From the NCBI GenBank assembly GCA_902787685.1, contig CADAHH010000001.1:85227-149226 (forward strand): DNA of 64,000 nucleotides, read 5' to 3'. Each line of letters starts with the position of its first letter. Within the stretch, counting starts at the first letter, position 1. The notes below the pieces were generated by a model. That model was not told the DNA's origin and searched no databases. It saw only the letters and a list, made by a program, of their open reading frames with translations. Below are positions 1-9,263 of the stretch, piece by piece. The stretch is from an uncultured Eubacteriales bacterium (GTDB taxonomy: Bacteria > Bacillota > Clostridia > TANB77 > CAG-508). The position numbers were made by a program, and so were the translations under genes.

Positions 1-499
1 CATCAATGCCATATTTATTTTCTAATATTTCTCTAAAAATTCTAAAGGCAATTGCTGGTTCTGTAGTAGTCCCAGATTTTGATATTACATTTATTGAAAA
101 GTCTTTATCTCCAATTACTTCAATTAATTCATTAATATAGTTTGGATTTAAATTATTTCCAGCATATAATACTAGCGTATGTTTTCTTTGTTTTAAAGTT
201 TGCATTTGATAAAAAGAACTGCTTAATGCTTCAATTACAGCTCTTGCACCTAAATAAGATCCTCCAATTCCAATAACTAAAAGTATGTCCGAGTCTTTGT
301 TTATTCTTTTTGCGGCTGTTTGAATTCTTTTAAATTCTTTTTTATCATAATTTGTAGGAAGATCTAACCATCCAACAAAATCTTTTTCATCATCTTTTCT
401 TCTGTGTAAATCTTTATGTATATTTTCAACCTGCTCTTTATATTTCATAATCTCCTTTTTATCTATTCCAGCATTTTTTAAGTCAATTTTAATTTCCAT
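1..499 (-). CDS. pgi: Glucose-6-phosphate isomerase, N-terminal part (cut by window edge)
   Basis: Interconverts glucose-6-phosphate and fructose-6-phosphate in cytosolic glycolysis. My translation of the minus strand from the ATG at 497-499 gives about 166 residues with no stop. They include the sugar-phosphate-binding segment [18 protein letters not shown] (near residue 80) and [13 protein letters not shown] (near 140), both hallmarks of bacterial Pgi. The family is normally about 450 residues, so the rest lies beyond position 1. A strong hairpin at 548-586 separates it from the rpmA gene, so it probably has its own promoter. Confidence 0.93.
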   Translation of the reverse strand, partial: MEIKIDLKNAGIDKKEIMKYKEQVENIHKDLHRRKDDEKDFVGWLDLPTNYDKKEFKRIQTAAKRINKDSDILLVIGIGGSYLGARAVIEALSSSFYQMQTLKQRKHTLVLYAGNNLNPNYINELIEVIGDKDFSINVISKSGTTTEPAIAFRIFREILENKYGID

Positions 500-547
500 A
501 AACATCTACCTTCTTCCTTTATTTAATTTCAAAAGTAATTTTACACT

Positions 548-586
548 AAAAAAAAGAAAATCACAATAGATTTTTGTGATTTTCTT
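548..586 (-). terminator. Rho-independent terminator after rpmA
   Basis: The 13-base arms 554-566 and 574-586 are perfectly complementary with a 7-base loop. On the minus strand they are followed by a run of T (complement of the A-run 548-555). It lies downstream of rpmA and upstream of pgi and should end the rplU-rpmA transcript. Confidence 0.85.
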
Positions 587-615
587 ATAATTTCTTTTAC
601 ATTCTTTTTCTTTTA

Positions 616-719
616 ATACTATATTATGTTCGCAACTTAGCTGTGCATTGTATATGCTTTTTTCTCGTCTAAAGCACGAAAAAAGATATACAATGCCGTA
701 GTTAGCTACTATATAGTAT
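616..719. repeat. Palindromic repeat family R1, copy a
   Basis: A roughly 104-bp element with inverted ends (ATACTATAT at 616-624, ATATAGTAT at 711-719). Its long central hairpin pairs 645-667 with 677-696 (GCATTGTATATGC against its near complement). Related copies lie at 3803-4044 and 10699-10808. There is no coding capacity, and the features fit a small non-autonomous mobile palindrome. Confidence 0.8.
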
Positions 720-749
720 AAAAAATTTATTTTAAATTATAACATTAAA

Positions 750-1019
750 TTAAGCTGATGCTGGATATACACTTACCTTTTTCTTAGTTTTACCTTTTCT
801 TTCGAATTTAACTGTTCCATCAACTAAAGCAAAAAGTGTGTCATCACTACCTTTTCCAACATTAGTTCCAGGATGTATTTTTGTTCCTCTTTGTCTAACA
901 AGAATATTTCCTGCTAATACAAATTGTCCATCAGCTCTTTTTACACCTAAACGTTTTGACTGACTATCTCTACCGTTTCTTGTACTACCTTGCCCAACGT
1001 GATGTGCCATATTTCTCAA
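750..1019 (-). CDS. rpmA: 50S ribosomal protein L27
   Basis: Structural protein of the large ribosomal subunit whose N-terminus reaches toward the peptidyl-transferase centre. The 89-residue product has the family signature: [20 protein letters not shown], then [21 protein letters not shown]. Two short stretches compete for the start: MRN, or the MAHHV methionine four codons in, which matches other L27 proteins that begin directly before A-H. It follows rplU closely. The cysteine-protease-like gene often found between rplU and rpmA in Firmicutes is absent. Confidence 0.95.
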   Translation of the reverse strand: MRNMAHHVGQGSTRNGRDSQSKRLGVKRADGQFVLAGNILVRQRGTKIHPGTNVGKGSDDTLFALVDGTVKFERKGKTKKKVSVYPASA

Positions 1020-1067
1020 CTCCCTTCGATTTTATTTTATATCTCTTTTAATAAAATACATTTTAAT

Positions 1068-1442
1068 TTATGCTTCTACTTTTTCAGCTACTTTTGCAGT
1101 TTCTTTTTTCTCTTCGGCTTTTTTTGTAGCAGTTGTCTTAATTGAAGTTATTTCAACTTTTGTGTATGGTTGTCTATGTCCTTGTTTTTTTCTTTCATTC
1201 TTTTTAGGTTTCATTTTAAATACAATTATTTTTTTAGCCTTTCCATGAGAAACAACTTTTCCCTCAACCTTTACACCTGTAACATAAGGATTTCCTACTT
1301 GTACTTTTCCATCATTAGATACTAAAACTACATTATCAAATGTAACTTTTTTACCTTCTTCTGCATCTAATTTTTCGAAAAATACTACATCTCCTTCTGA
1401 AACTTTGTACTGTCTTCCACAGCTTTCAATTATTGCGTACAT
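1068..1442 (-). CDS. rplU: 50S ribosomal protein L21
   Basis: Binds 23S rRNA in the large subunit. The 124 residues start [18 protein letters not shown], typical of L21, and include the [28 protein letters not shown] segment near residues 67-94. The family is usually about 103 residues. Here a Lys/Glu/Ala-rich tail of roughly 20 residues extends the C-terminus. A good ribosome-binding site (GGAGGTG) precedes the ATG. It is first gene of the rplU-rpmA operon and has a near-perfect promoter upstream. Confidence 0.95.
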   Translation of the reverse strand: MYAIIESCGRQYKVSEGDVVFFEKLDAEEGKKVTFDNVVLVSNDGKVQVGNPYVTGVKVEGKVVSHGKAKKIIVFKMKPKKNERKKQGHRQPYTKVEITSIKTTATKKAEEKKETAKVAEKVEA

Positions 1443-1545
1443 TCCAAATGCACCTCCTTATTTGTATACTCGCTAATCCTTAATTTCAGGTAGTTGTTAT
1501 ATTATCAACATTTTCAAACCTTGACTAAGCGGATTACAGAAAACT

Positions 1546-1574
1546 ATTATACTATATAATTCTGTGCTTGTCAA
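1546..1574 (-). promoter_or_regulatory. Sigma-A promoter for rplU-rpmA
   Basis: On the minus strand, TTGACA (1569-1574) and TATAAT (1546-1551) are both perfect consensus boxes separated by exactly 17 bases. About 100 bases of untranslated leader follow before rplU. This is where L21 autoregulatory leaders occur in Firmicutes, but I could not confirm that fold by eye. Confidence 0.88.
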
Positions 1575-1598
1575 TGGTTTTGCGAATAATTTTTCTCT

Positions 1599-2216
1599 TT
1601 ATAAATTGCTACTATTCTTAACCACCTTTAGTCTTGTAAATTCCTCTCTTTCTGCTTCTTCTAATGTACTTGTTATTTTTCTTGCTAATTCTTCATCTTT
1701 TGGTATTATTATTTCTTTTAAAGCCTTTGATCTTCTTTCATTTTTTTCAATTGCTTTTTTTAATTCTACAATAGAATCATCTACTTCAGCGAGCTTTATT
1801 AGTATTCTTTTTAAGGTCGTAAAATCAATAATACTCTCATCAACTTCAACTGTTGTATGATATAATCCATAATTTGGCTCTAATTCTTGTTCTTGATAAA
1901 TACATGATGGCATTTCCACTCCCATCACACTCAAATATTTTACACTTATTGAGTTATCTTTTTTTATTGCATTTGAAATATCAATTAATTCATCAAAGCC
2001 AACATCAACAATTGCTTTGTTTAAAGCTCCTTGTGCATGTGATAAAACTTCATTTAATTGTTGTTGTAGTTTTTCTTTTTTGGTTTTATATTCTTCAAGT
2101 TTTCTTTTAAGAATTAATGATTTATCTTCTAGAAGCTTTTGTCCGCTTTTTCTCTGTTTAATTGTATTTTGAAGTTTTATTAAATTATTTTTGGTCGGCA
2201 AATAAACTGCTCTCAT
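1599..2216 (-). CDS. atpD: V-type ATP synthase subunit D
   Basis: Central rotor stalk of the V/A-type ATPase, linking the catalytic A3B3 head to the membrane ring. The 205 residues match the family in length. They begin MRAVYLPTKNNLIKLQNTIK and carry the long N- and C-terminal coiled-coil helices (rich in K/E/L, about residues 10-75 and 150-195). The ribosome-binding site GAGGAAAA precedes the ATG. It is the last gene of the V-ATPase operon and is separated from atpB by repeat R2. Confidence 0.93.
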   Translation of the reverse strand: MRAVYLPTKNNLIKLQNTIKQRKSGQKLLEDKSLILKRKLEEYKTKKEKLQQQLNEVLSHAQGALNKAIVDVGFDELIDISNAIKKDNSISVKYLSVMGVEMPSCIYQEQELEPNYGLYHTTVEVDESIIDFTTLKRILIKLAEVDDSIVELKKAIEKNERRSKALKEIIIPKDEELARKITSTLEEAEREEFTRLKVVKNSSNL

Positions 2217-2236
2217 AGTATTTTCCTCACTTTTTT

Positions 2237-2430
2237 ATTACTAGTCAGCAGGTATGCACTAAAAGTCCGCGCAGGGCGATACTTTTTATTTTTAAACGAT
2301 GGTCTCGGGGGGACCGCTGAGGGCTGTTAAATGCGATAGCATTGTTACAGCCCCAGTGGGAAGACCTGAGAAAAAAATAAAAAGTTTTGCCCGTTGCAGG
2401 ACTTAACTTGTTTTAAAGCTGACTAGTAAT
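2237..2430. repeat. MITE-like palindromic element, family R2, copy 1
   Basis: A 194-bp element between V-ATPase genes D and B, bounded by perfect 13-bp inverted ends ATTACTAGTCAGC (2237-2249) and GCTGACTAGTAAT (2418-2430). The interior folds into further stems around GGTCTCGGGGGGACC and GGGCTGT/ACAGCCC and is far more GC-rich than its surroundings. A partial inverted copy lies at 6763-6845. Confidence 0.85.
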
Positions 2431-2450
2431 AAATGTATTAATTTAGTATT

Positions 2451-3764
2451 TTACTCAACAATTTTAAGCAATTCTTTCATTAAATCTAGAGTCTCGTCAA
2501 TACTTCTATTCTCGTAGATTCCTTGATTTAAGAATTTATTTTCAAATTCTTCTCCAAATTTAATGTATTTTTTATCTATTTCTGATAAATCAGCTTCTCC
2601 TAAAACTGTTGCTAATGCTCTTGCATCTTGAACTTTTGAATAAGCTGAAAAAATCTTATTTGAAAGCTCTGCGTGATTTTTGCGAGTATAACCTTCTCCA
2701 ATTCCATCTTTCATAAGTCTTGAAAGTGATTGTAAAATATCTATTGGTGGATTGATCCCTTTTTGATATAAATCTCTTCCTAAAACAATTTGTCCTTCTG
2801 TAATATATCCTGTTAAATCAGGAATTGGGTGAGCTATATCATCATTTGGCATAGTTAAAATTGGTATTTGAGTAATTGAGCCTTCCCTTCCTTCTATCAT
2901 TCCAGCTCTTTCATAGATTGATGCAAAATCACTATATAAATAACCCGGATATCCTTTTCTACTAGGTATTTCCCCTTTTAGTGTTGATACTTCTCTTAAT
3001 GCTTCAGCATAAGATGTCATATCTGTTAAAACTGTTAAAACTTGATATCCCAAATCATATGCTAAATATTCAGCACAAGTTAGTGCGACTTTTGGTGTTA
3101 GAATTCTTTCAACTGATGCATCATTTGATAAATTTTGAAACATTACAACTTTTGATAAAACTCCATTTTCTTCAAAACTTTTCCTATAAAACTCTGCTGT
3201 TTCAAACTCTGCACCCATTAAGCCAAATACAATTGCAAATTTATCTCCATCAGTAATATTAGATTGTCTAATTATTCTTTCTGCAAGCTCATTATGATTA
3301 AGCCCACTTCCTGAAAAAATGGGAATTTTTTGCCCACGAATTATTGTCATTAATCCATCTATTGCAGAAATTCCTGTGTGTATATAATTTCTAGGGTATT
3401 TTCTTGCAATTGGGTTAATTGGGTTTGAATTAATATCTCTTTTTATTCTTGCATTAATTTCACCTAAACCATCAATAGGATTTCCTGCACCATCAAAAAT
3501 CCTACCAAGCATTAAAGGTGAAAGTTTAAGTTTTAACGGTTCACCCATAAATTCTGTTTGAACACTTTTTATATTTATATCATCTGTTCCTTTATATACT
3601 TGAATTGTAGTTATGTCTTTATCAAGTCTTAAAATATTTCCTACTCTTGTTTCTCCATTTTTTAGAGTTATTTGAACTTGCTCTTCAAAAGAAACATCTT
3701 TAGGTGTTTTTATAAATACTAGTGGCCCATTTATTTGCTCTAAGCCTAAATATTTTACTTTCAT
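2451..3764 (-). CDS. atpB: V-type ATP synthase subunit B
   Basis: Non-catalytic nucleotide-binding subunit of the V-ATPase head. The start at [14 protein letters not shown] (3764) is chosen because AGAGAAAGG lies just upstream; an in-frame start exists at 3788. The roughly 437 residues carry the family landmarks [14 protein letters not shown] (degenerate P-loop, near 150), [19 protein letters not shown], and the arginine-finger region [19 protein letters not shown]-like (here NDDIAHP). It sits between atpA and atpD and is separated from atpA by an R1 element. Confidence 0.95.
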   Translation of the reverse strand: MKVKYLGLEQINGPLVFIKTPKDVSFEEQVQITLKNGETRVGNILRLDKDITTIQVYKGTDDINIKSVQTEFMGEPLKLKLSPLMLGRIFDGAGNPIDGLGEINARIKRDINSNPINPIARKYPRNYIHTGISAIDGLMTIIRGQKIPIFSGSGLNHNELAERIIRQSNITDGDKFAIVFGLMGAEFETAEFYRKSFEENGVLSKVVMFQNLSNDASVERILTPKVALTCAEYLAYDLGYQVLTVLTDMTSYAEALREVSTLKGEIPSRKGYPGYLYSDFASIYERAGMIEGREGSITQIPILTMPNDDIAHPIPDLTGYITEGQIVLGRDLYQKGINPPIDILQSLSRLMKDGIGEGYTRKNHAELSNKIFSAYSKVQDARALATVLGEADLSEIDKKYIKFGEEFENKFLNQGIYENRSIDETLDLMKELLKIVE

Positions 3765-3802
3765 AAATAATACCTTTCTCTCTAACAATTCACAAACAAG
3801 CT

Positions 3803-4044
3803 TATATATTGTAGAGTAGCAACGGGCGGCATTGTATATCTTTTTTCGTGCTTTAGTCGAGAAAACCAGAAATAAGATTTTGTACGCATATTAAATGCTA
3901 CAAAATCTAAATTCTGCCATAACTCTCCTCTAAGTCAAGTCTATCATCTTACGATGATGACTTTCCTAGAGTATAGAAAAAAGCATATACAATGAAAGCA
4001 AAGTTGCGGATTTAGTAATGCTGTAAATTCTATATTATAAATAG
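3803..4044. repeat. Repeat family R1, copy b, interrupted by a second palindrome
   Basis: Inverted relative to the other two R1 copies. The R1 sequence runs from about 3803 to 3865 and resumes at about 3976. Roughly 110 bp is inserted at the tip of the hairpin. The insert has its own stems: AGATTTTGTA (3875-3884) with TACAAAATCT (3899-3908), and a GTCATCATCGTAAGATGATAGAC palindrome-like segment. It fills the gap between atpA and atpB. Confidence 0.75.
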
Positions 4045-4056
4045 TATGGTTTGAAA

Positions 4057-5829
4057 CTATATATGTTCTTTGTAGTCTTCTTCAAGTTTTTTTAGCTTTG
4101 TTTTTACTCTCATGTCAAATTCATCAATTTTTTCAAGCTCATCATTTCTAACAGTATTTTTTATTTCCTTAAAATCTTCAAATATTCCTGTCTTTTTTAT
4201 TTCTGATAATGGAATAGATTTTTCTATTAATTTAAATGATCTGTCATTAATTAGTAAAACAGTTTGCATCATTTTATATTGTTTTTCAATTGGCACATAA
4301 GTATCAATTTCACTAAAGGAATTTTGTCTTAAAAAACCTACTCTAATTGCTTCTGCTACTTCTAAAGTTAGTTTTTTATCATCAGATAACACATCTTGTC
4401 CAACAACTTTTGCAATTTCTTGCAGTTCATTTTCTTTCTCTAAAATTTCTACTATTCTCCTTCTATTATCTTGAAAATCAGAATCTATATTTTCTTCAAA
4501 CCATTCTGAAAGCCCATCTACATACTCACTATAGCTTATATTCCAGTCTATAGCTGGATAATGCCTTGAATAAGCTAAATCTCTTTTTAATCCCCAGAAT
4601 ACATGTACAAATCTTTTTGTATTTTGTGTTACTGGTTCTGAAAAATCAGAACCTTGTGGTGAAACAGCACCAATTATAGTAACAGAACCCTGTGTTCCGT
4701 TTAAGTTTTTAACTTCTCCTGCTCTTCCATAAAACTCAGAAAGTCTTGATGGCAAATATGAAGGAAATCCTTCTTCTGCTGGCATTTCCTCAAGTCTACC
4801 AGATATTTCTCTTAATGCTTCAGCCCATCTAGATGTAGAATCTGCCATAATTGCTACATTATAACCCATATCCCTATAGTATTCTGCAATTGTAATTCCA
4901 GTATAAATTGAAGCTTCTCTTGCAGCAACAGGCATATTTGAAGTATTGGCAATTAAAACCGTTCTTTGCATTAGCGGTTTTCCAGATTTTGGGTCATTAA
5001 GTTTTGGAAAATCTTCTAATACTTCTGTCATCTCATTTCCACGTTCTCCACATCCAATATATACGATAATATCAGCATCTGACCATTTAGCAAGTTGATG
5101 TTGTGTAACTGTTTTTCCTGTTCCAAAACCACCCGGAATCATTGCAGTTCCACCTTTTGCAATTGGAAATAAGCTGTCTATTACTCTTTGCCCTGTAATT
5201 AAAGGTTTAGTTAAACTCATTCTTGTATCATAAGGTCTTTGTTTTCTAACAGGCCATTTTTGCATCATATTTAATTCTATTGTTTTTCCATCTTCTGTTA
5301 AAATCTTGGCTATACAGTCTTTTGCTGTATATTCTCCTTCTTGTGCAATTTCAGCAATTTTTGCTTCTCCCTTATAAGTGCACATTATTTTATTTGTAAT
5401 TAATTCAGTTTCTTTAACTTCTCCTAAAATAGAATTCAAACTTACTTTATCACCAACATTTACTGTGGGAACAAAATGCCATTTTCTATTTAAATCTATA
5501 CTAATACTTGAAGACCCTCTTTTAATAAAATCTCCATCTAAATCTTTTAAACTTTTCAAAGGTCTACCAATTCCATCAAATATATTACTGATTATACCTG
5601 GTCCTAAAGTTATACTTAAAGATTCCTCTAAACCTATAACTTCTTCGCCAATTTTTAACCCTGTAGTATCTTCATAACTTTGAATTGTGGCAATGTCTCT
5701 ATTTAGTTTAATAACTTCACCTAATATTTTTTTACTAGATATATGCACTATATCATGCATTGCAAAATCGCCTTCACCTTTTGCAAGTATTACTGGTCCA
5801 TCTATTGAAATAATGTATTTCTTTTGCAT
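4057..5829 (-). CDS. atpA: V-type ATP synthase catalytic subunit A
   Basis: Hydrolyses or makes ATP in the A3B3 head. I start it at [14 protein letters not shown] (5829) because GAAGGGA lies 9 bases upstream; the open frame runs further, to 5883. That gives 590 residues, the usual size. It has a P-loop [13 protein letters not shown] (near 235), the catalytic glutamate region [13 protein letters not shown], and [31 protein letters not shown] split over residues 330-360. The non-homologous bulge domain of A subunits is present between about 110 and 190. Confidence 0.96.
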   Translation of the reverse strand: MQKKYIISIDGPVILAKGEGDFAMHDIVHISSKKILGEVIKLNRDIATIQSYEDTTGLKIGEEVIGLEESLSITLGPGIISNIFDGIGRPLKSLKDLDGDFIKRGSSSISIDLNRKWHFVPTVNVGDKVSLNSILGEVKETELITNKIMCTYKGEAKIAEIAQEGEYTAKDCIAKILTEDGKTIELNMMQKWPVRKQRPYDTRMSLTKPLITGQRVIDSLFPIAKGGTAMIPGGFGTGKTVTQHQLAKWSDADIIVYIGCGERGNEMTEVLEDFPKLNDPKSGKPLMQRTVLIANTSNMPVAAREASIYTGITIAEYYRDMGYNVAIMADSTSRWAEALREISGRLEEMPAEEGFPSYLPSRLSEFYGRAGEVKNLNGTQGSVTIIGAVSPQGSDFSEPVTQNTKRFVHVFWGLKRDLAYSRHYPAIDWNISYSEYVDGLSEWFEENIDSDFQDNRRRIVEILEKENELQEIAKVVGQDVLSDDKKLTLEVAEAIRVGFLRQNSFSEIDTYVPIEKQYKMMQTVLLINDRSFKLIEKSIPLSEIKKTGIFEDFKEIKNTVRNDELEKIDEFDMRVKTKLKKLEEDYKEHI

Positions 5830-5853
5830 ATTATTCATTCCCTTCGTATATTG

Positions 5854-5902
5854 CTGTGAGAAGTGTGAGGTGTGATTTCTCACTTCCTACATCTCACTTA
5901 TA
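5854..5902. repeat. Palindromic repeat family R4, copy 1
   Basis: GTGAGAAGTGTGAGGTGTGA is followed by its imperfect inverse TCTCACTTCCTACATCTCAC, in the atpE-atpA gap. The same GTGAGAGGTG-type units recur at 6483-6508 and 24514-24583. Confidence 0.7.
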
Positions 5903-5918
5903 ACCCGTTTTTTCATTA

Positions 5919-6479
5919 CTAGGCCATTATCTCATTCAACGTATTCATCAACGTATTATCAATAAAAATCCCTTGTAATTCATTTGCTACTATACATCCT
6001 CCTATATTATCATCAGGCATTTCTATTATTTTTGAACCAAATGTTGTTCTAATTTCATTTTCAAATTTAGAAATATCATTTTTGGTTAAATAAATGTCTA
6101 TTGAATTTTTGTTTTCAATCTTTTCAAATGCAATTTGAATATTATTTTTTAAAAAGTTTTTATATTGCTCTTGATTTACAAATTCTTTTAATTTAGATAT
6201 ACACTTTTCTTTGATTTCTTTTTTTATATTTTTTTCTTCTTCTATTATTTTTTTCTTACATTCTATTTCAAAATTGTAAATTTTTTTATTACATTCTTTT
6301 TCAATGTTTTGCATATTTTTATTATAATTGATTTCTTTCTTTTTTTCATATTTTGCAATTTCTTGTATAATAGAATTACTGATTTCATCTTCAACTTCTT
6401 GCTTTATTTGCAAATAATCTTTATTTGACATTTCTTCTACACTGTTTTTAAAATCAGTTAATTTTTCTTCTAAATTCAT
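5919..6479 (-). CDS. atpE: V-type ATP synthase subunit E
   Basis: Peripheral stator stalk subunit that pairs with the H/G coiled-coil subunit. The 186 residues have a long charged coiled-coil N-terminal half (about 1-105, K/E/I/N-rich). A globular C-terminal domain contains FGSKIIEMPDDNIGGCIVANELQGI, the usual position of the conserved GG motif. Its start codon directly follows an R4 repeat remnant. Low sequence complexity makes identification depend partly on gene order. Confidence 0.85.
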   Translation of the reverse strand: MNLEEKLTDFKNSVEEMSNKDYLQIKQEVEDEISNSIIQEIAKYEKKKEINYNKNMQNIEKECNKKIYNFEIECKKKIIEEEKNIKKEIKEKCISKLKEFVNQEQYKNFLKNNIQIAFEKIENKNSIDIYLTKNDISKFENEIRTTFGSKIIEMPDDNIGGCIVANELQGIFIDNTLMNTLNEIMA

Positions 6480-6482
6480 CCA

Positions 6483-6508
6483 ACTTCACACCTCTCACAT
6501 CTCACATC
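6483..6508. repeat. Repeat family R4, copy 2 (half element)
   Basis: The unit CTTCACACCTCTCACATCTC lies between atpF and atpE. It supplies the stop codon of the shortened atpF frame (TGA at 6507-6509). Confidence 0.65.
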
Positions 6509-6740
6509 AAATAATTGTTATAAGTGGTAATTTTTGGCTTATCCTAATTTTATCTATTTTTTCTTTCAGTTCAGTATAAATACTTTTGCTAATTACTAAT
6601 ATACCAATATTTTCATTTTTTGTAATTTCATTAATCCTTTTTTCGATTTCTATTTTTTCTTTTAAAGTTATAGCTTCACATCCAGCTAGTTTTAAGCCAA
6701 CTTCTAATTCTTGATTATCAGTGATACAGTATATCTTCAT
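6507..6740 (-). CDS. atpF: V-type ATP synthase subunit F, C-terminally shortened
   Basis: Small rotor-associated subunit that regulates coupling. MKIYCITDNQELEVGLKLAG and NIGILVISKSIY match the Rossmann-like fold of F subunits. It is only 77 residues, where the family has about 100. The frame ends LPLITII at the junction with an R4 repeat, so the C-terminal helix that normally inserts into the head appears to be missing. Position between atpK and atpE supports the call. Confidence 0.85.
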   Translation of the reverse strand: MKIYCITDNQELEVGLKLAGCEAITLKEKIEIEKRINEITKNENIGILVISKSIYTELKEKIDKIRISQKLPLITII

Positions 6741-6762
6741 TTTTTCACATCCAAGCTCTTTA

Positions 6763-6845
6763 ATATTGTTACAGCCCTCAGCGGTCCCCCCGAGACCATC
6801 GCCTAAAAATAAAAAGTATCGACCTGCGCGGACCTTAAGTAATTA
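6763..6845. repeat. Repeat family R2, copy 2 (partial, inverted)
   Basis: Reverse complement of the left half of the 2237-2430 element. It shares ACAGCCCTCAGCGGTCC and AAAAATAAAAAGTATCG. It lies between atpK and atpF and lacks the second half and the far terminal repeat. Confidence 0.75.
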
Positions 6846-6887
6846 CCTCTGAACTGTAACTTCAAATTTTTCAATAATTTTTTAATC

Positions 6888-7238
6888 TCAAACCTTACTA
6901 ATTATCATTATAGCAATAATTAAACCGTAAATTGCGATACCTTCTGCTAGACCAGCAAAAATTACAGTTTTTCCAAGTAGGCTTGGGTTTTCGCTAATTG
7001 CTCCTACTGCACTTGATGCAACTACTGCAACTGCAATACCAGATCCAATTGCAGATAATCCAATTGCTAAAGCTGCTGCAATTAGTCCTACTCCAGATGA
7101 ACTTTTTGTTTCTTCATTTGTTGACACTTCTGATTTATTATTACTTGAAACCACCTCATTTGCTGCATATACTCCTGTAGTAATTAATACTACTCCTATA
7201 AAAATTAAAATTACCAAAATAATTGCTTTTTTTGACAT
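6888..7238 (-). CDS. atpK: V-type ATP synthase proteolipid subunit K (c ring)
   Basis: Forms the ion-translocating membrane ring. The start at MSKKAIILV (7238) follows GGAGG by 8 bases. An N-terminal hydrophobic segment ending TTGVYAA (about residues 5-28) looks like a signal/anchor. A Ser/Glu-rich linker follows, then a single proteolipid hairpin: GVGLIAAALAIGLSAIGSGI and FAGLAEGIAIYGLIIAIMII with the ion-binding Glu in LAEG. It is a one-hairpin ring protein, not the duplicated 16-kDa form. I see no clear Gln/Thr sodium ligands, so proton coupling is a guess. Confidence 0.9.
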   Translation of the reverse strand: MSKKAIILVILIFIGVVLITTGVYAANEVVSSNNKSEVSTNEETKSSSGVGLIAAALAIGLSAIGSGIAVAVVASSAVGAISENPSLLGKTVIFAGLAEGIAIYGLIIAIMIISKV

Positions 7239-7283
7239 TTTTTTATCCTCCATAAATATTAATCTTCTTCTCACATCTAACCT

Positions 7284-9189
7284 TTAGTTGTCAAAAAGGT
7301 CCGTCCCCATTGACAACTGAGTTTTTAATGACTTGTATTCCTCTCCGCTTCCATCATAGAATCTACTAAATAGCTCATAATATTCAAGCCTTAATGTTTG
7401 TATTCCTACAATTAATCCTTCTAAAACAATAACTACAACATTTCCAATAAATGCAATTAAAAAGTTTCCTGCCCCACTTGACATATCTGCTAATAAATAT
7501 ACAGCCATACATAATCCCGCATGATTTATTGCAAAAGCAGCTAATCTTAAAAAAGAAATTGTATTACTTAAAAATGAAAGTAGCATTTCTATAATTTCAA
7601 ATATTTTTTCCACAAAAGGAACTGATTCTTTACTTTTCTGTTTTTGTATAAAATTCGTAATTTTATCATTAAATAGTATTATTAACACAAGTATTAATGA
7701 AACAATAACTGCTGTATTAAGTGAGACTATCAATTTTCCTTTTATATAATAATACCCAACACATAATAAAACAAAGGTGTATAATAAAATCCCAACAATT
7801 CCGTTTTGGTCTAAGAATACTCTTTTTAAATCTTTATTTTTAATACCATTTACTACATTTAAAATCATTGCTAAAAATATAAAAATTGTTCCAACTATTA
7901 TTCCATATACTAGCATTGTTGTAATATTGTTCATCGGGCTTATTATCACAGGTTTAATAATATCCTCTTTACCAAATACACTTCCATATAGTATTCCAAA
8001 AATCACAGATGAAATTCCTCCCGCAGAAAGAATTGCTCCATATACTTTTTGTTTCCTTAAAAGGAAAACTATTCCGAATTAATAAAAATACTATTCCATG
8101 CCCTACATCTCCAAACATGAAACCAAACATTATAAATGTTGTTAATGCAACAAACCATGTTGGATCAATTTCACCTTTTTTAGGCATTCCATACATTTTA
8201 ACTAAATATTCAAATGGTTTTAAAAACCTATTGTTTACTAGTTTTGTAGGTGGATTTTCATCATCTTTTATAACATAGTCAATACCTTCTATTTGTTTAA
8301 GTTTATTTTCAAATTTGTTTAGCTCATTTTCTGGAACCCATACTACAGTATAAAAAATGTTATTTTGATCATGAACAATATATTTTTTTATATTATTTAT
8401 CTTATCATATGTTTGTAATTCTCTATAATATCCTAAAACTTCTGTTTCTACAGTTCTTTTAATTTTATCTATTTTTTGATTTATCTCATTAGTACTAAAA
8501 TCTCTTTGACTAATATTATCTCTTAATGTTTTAAGATATTCTCTTGGAGTTTTTACTAAATCATTAGGTAATAGCCTTCTTTCGAATTTTTGAATATTAA
8601 ACAAACCATCAATATTTCCAATATATTGCTCAGTTGTAAAGTACATTATCCAAACTAAATCTTTTTCTTCTCGTATTTCAAACATAATAGCATTTATATT
8701 GTCTATTTGTTTTTTTATTTCTTCAAGATTCTTTTTTGGAATACTTCCATATCTAAATTTAACATATTCTAAATCATAAAGTTTTTTAATATCTATATCT
8801 ATTTCTTGTAATTTGGAAATTTCTTTATATATTTTTTTGTATTCTTCATTTTCTTTTTCGTTATTTTCTATTATTTTTAAGCATTCTTCATATGATGGTT
8901 CTAATTTATCGATTTTATTTGAAATGTAATCAATAGTATTCTCAAGCAAATTCATATTGTAGTCTTTTGTATATTGAATTCCAAGTTTATTAAAAAGGTT
9001 CTCACACTTTTTTAATGCTTCTTTGATTTTGTAATTATATTCAAAATATTCAATTTTCCATCCTTTATTGTATATCTTTTTGGCATCTTCTATTTGTACA
9101 TCACTTTGGAATAAACAATTAGCAAGAAATTCATCTAAAATTTTACTATCACCTTTTATTCCAAGCAATTTCATTTTTTCTATTGCCAT
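7284..9189 (-). CDS. atpI: V-type ATP synthase subunit I (a subunit), frameshifted
   Basis: Membrane stator with the ion half-channels. Two frames (9189-7969 and 8006-7284) together make one roughly 635-residue protein: a cytoplasmic coiled-coil half, then membrane helices containing FLRLAAFAINHAGL and EGLIVGIQTLRLEYYELFSRF. The break is at about 8076. The coding strand reads ATT C GGA ATA, and removing the C joins HGIVFLLI to GIVFLLRKQKVYG without loss. The last residues (about SMGTDLFDN) are encoded by a palindromic repeat at 7287-7317 that also abuts the stop. Confidence 0.88.
7287..7317. repeat. Short palindromic repeat family R3 (GTTGTCA ends)
   Basis: A 31-bp unit with perfect ends GTTGTCA and TGACAAC around a GGTCCGTCCCC core. 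It lies inside the 3' end of the V-ATPase subunit I gene. Related cores occur at 11688-11716, 31136-31162 and 32628-32668, and a larger element with the same ends lies at 27579-27643. Confidence 0.75.
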
Positions 9190-9263
9190 TTTATCCTATC
9201 CTTTCTTATGTAATCTTAAAAATCATATCAAAAACAAGTATTGTAGCTACTAATGTCCCGTAC

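Noticed and set aside
1564-1860. Plus-strand open frames (for example here, 7777-8082, 12490-12684, 24622-24933 and 30440-30769)
   Set aside because: They lie opposite confident minus-strand genes, are rich in F/L/S/I from AT-rich antisense DNA, and have no ribosome-binding sites or family motifs.
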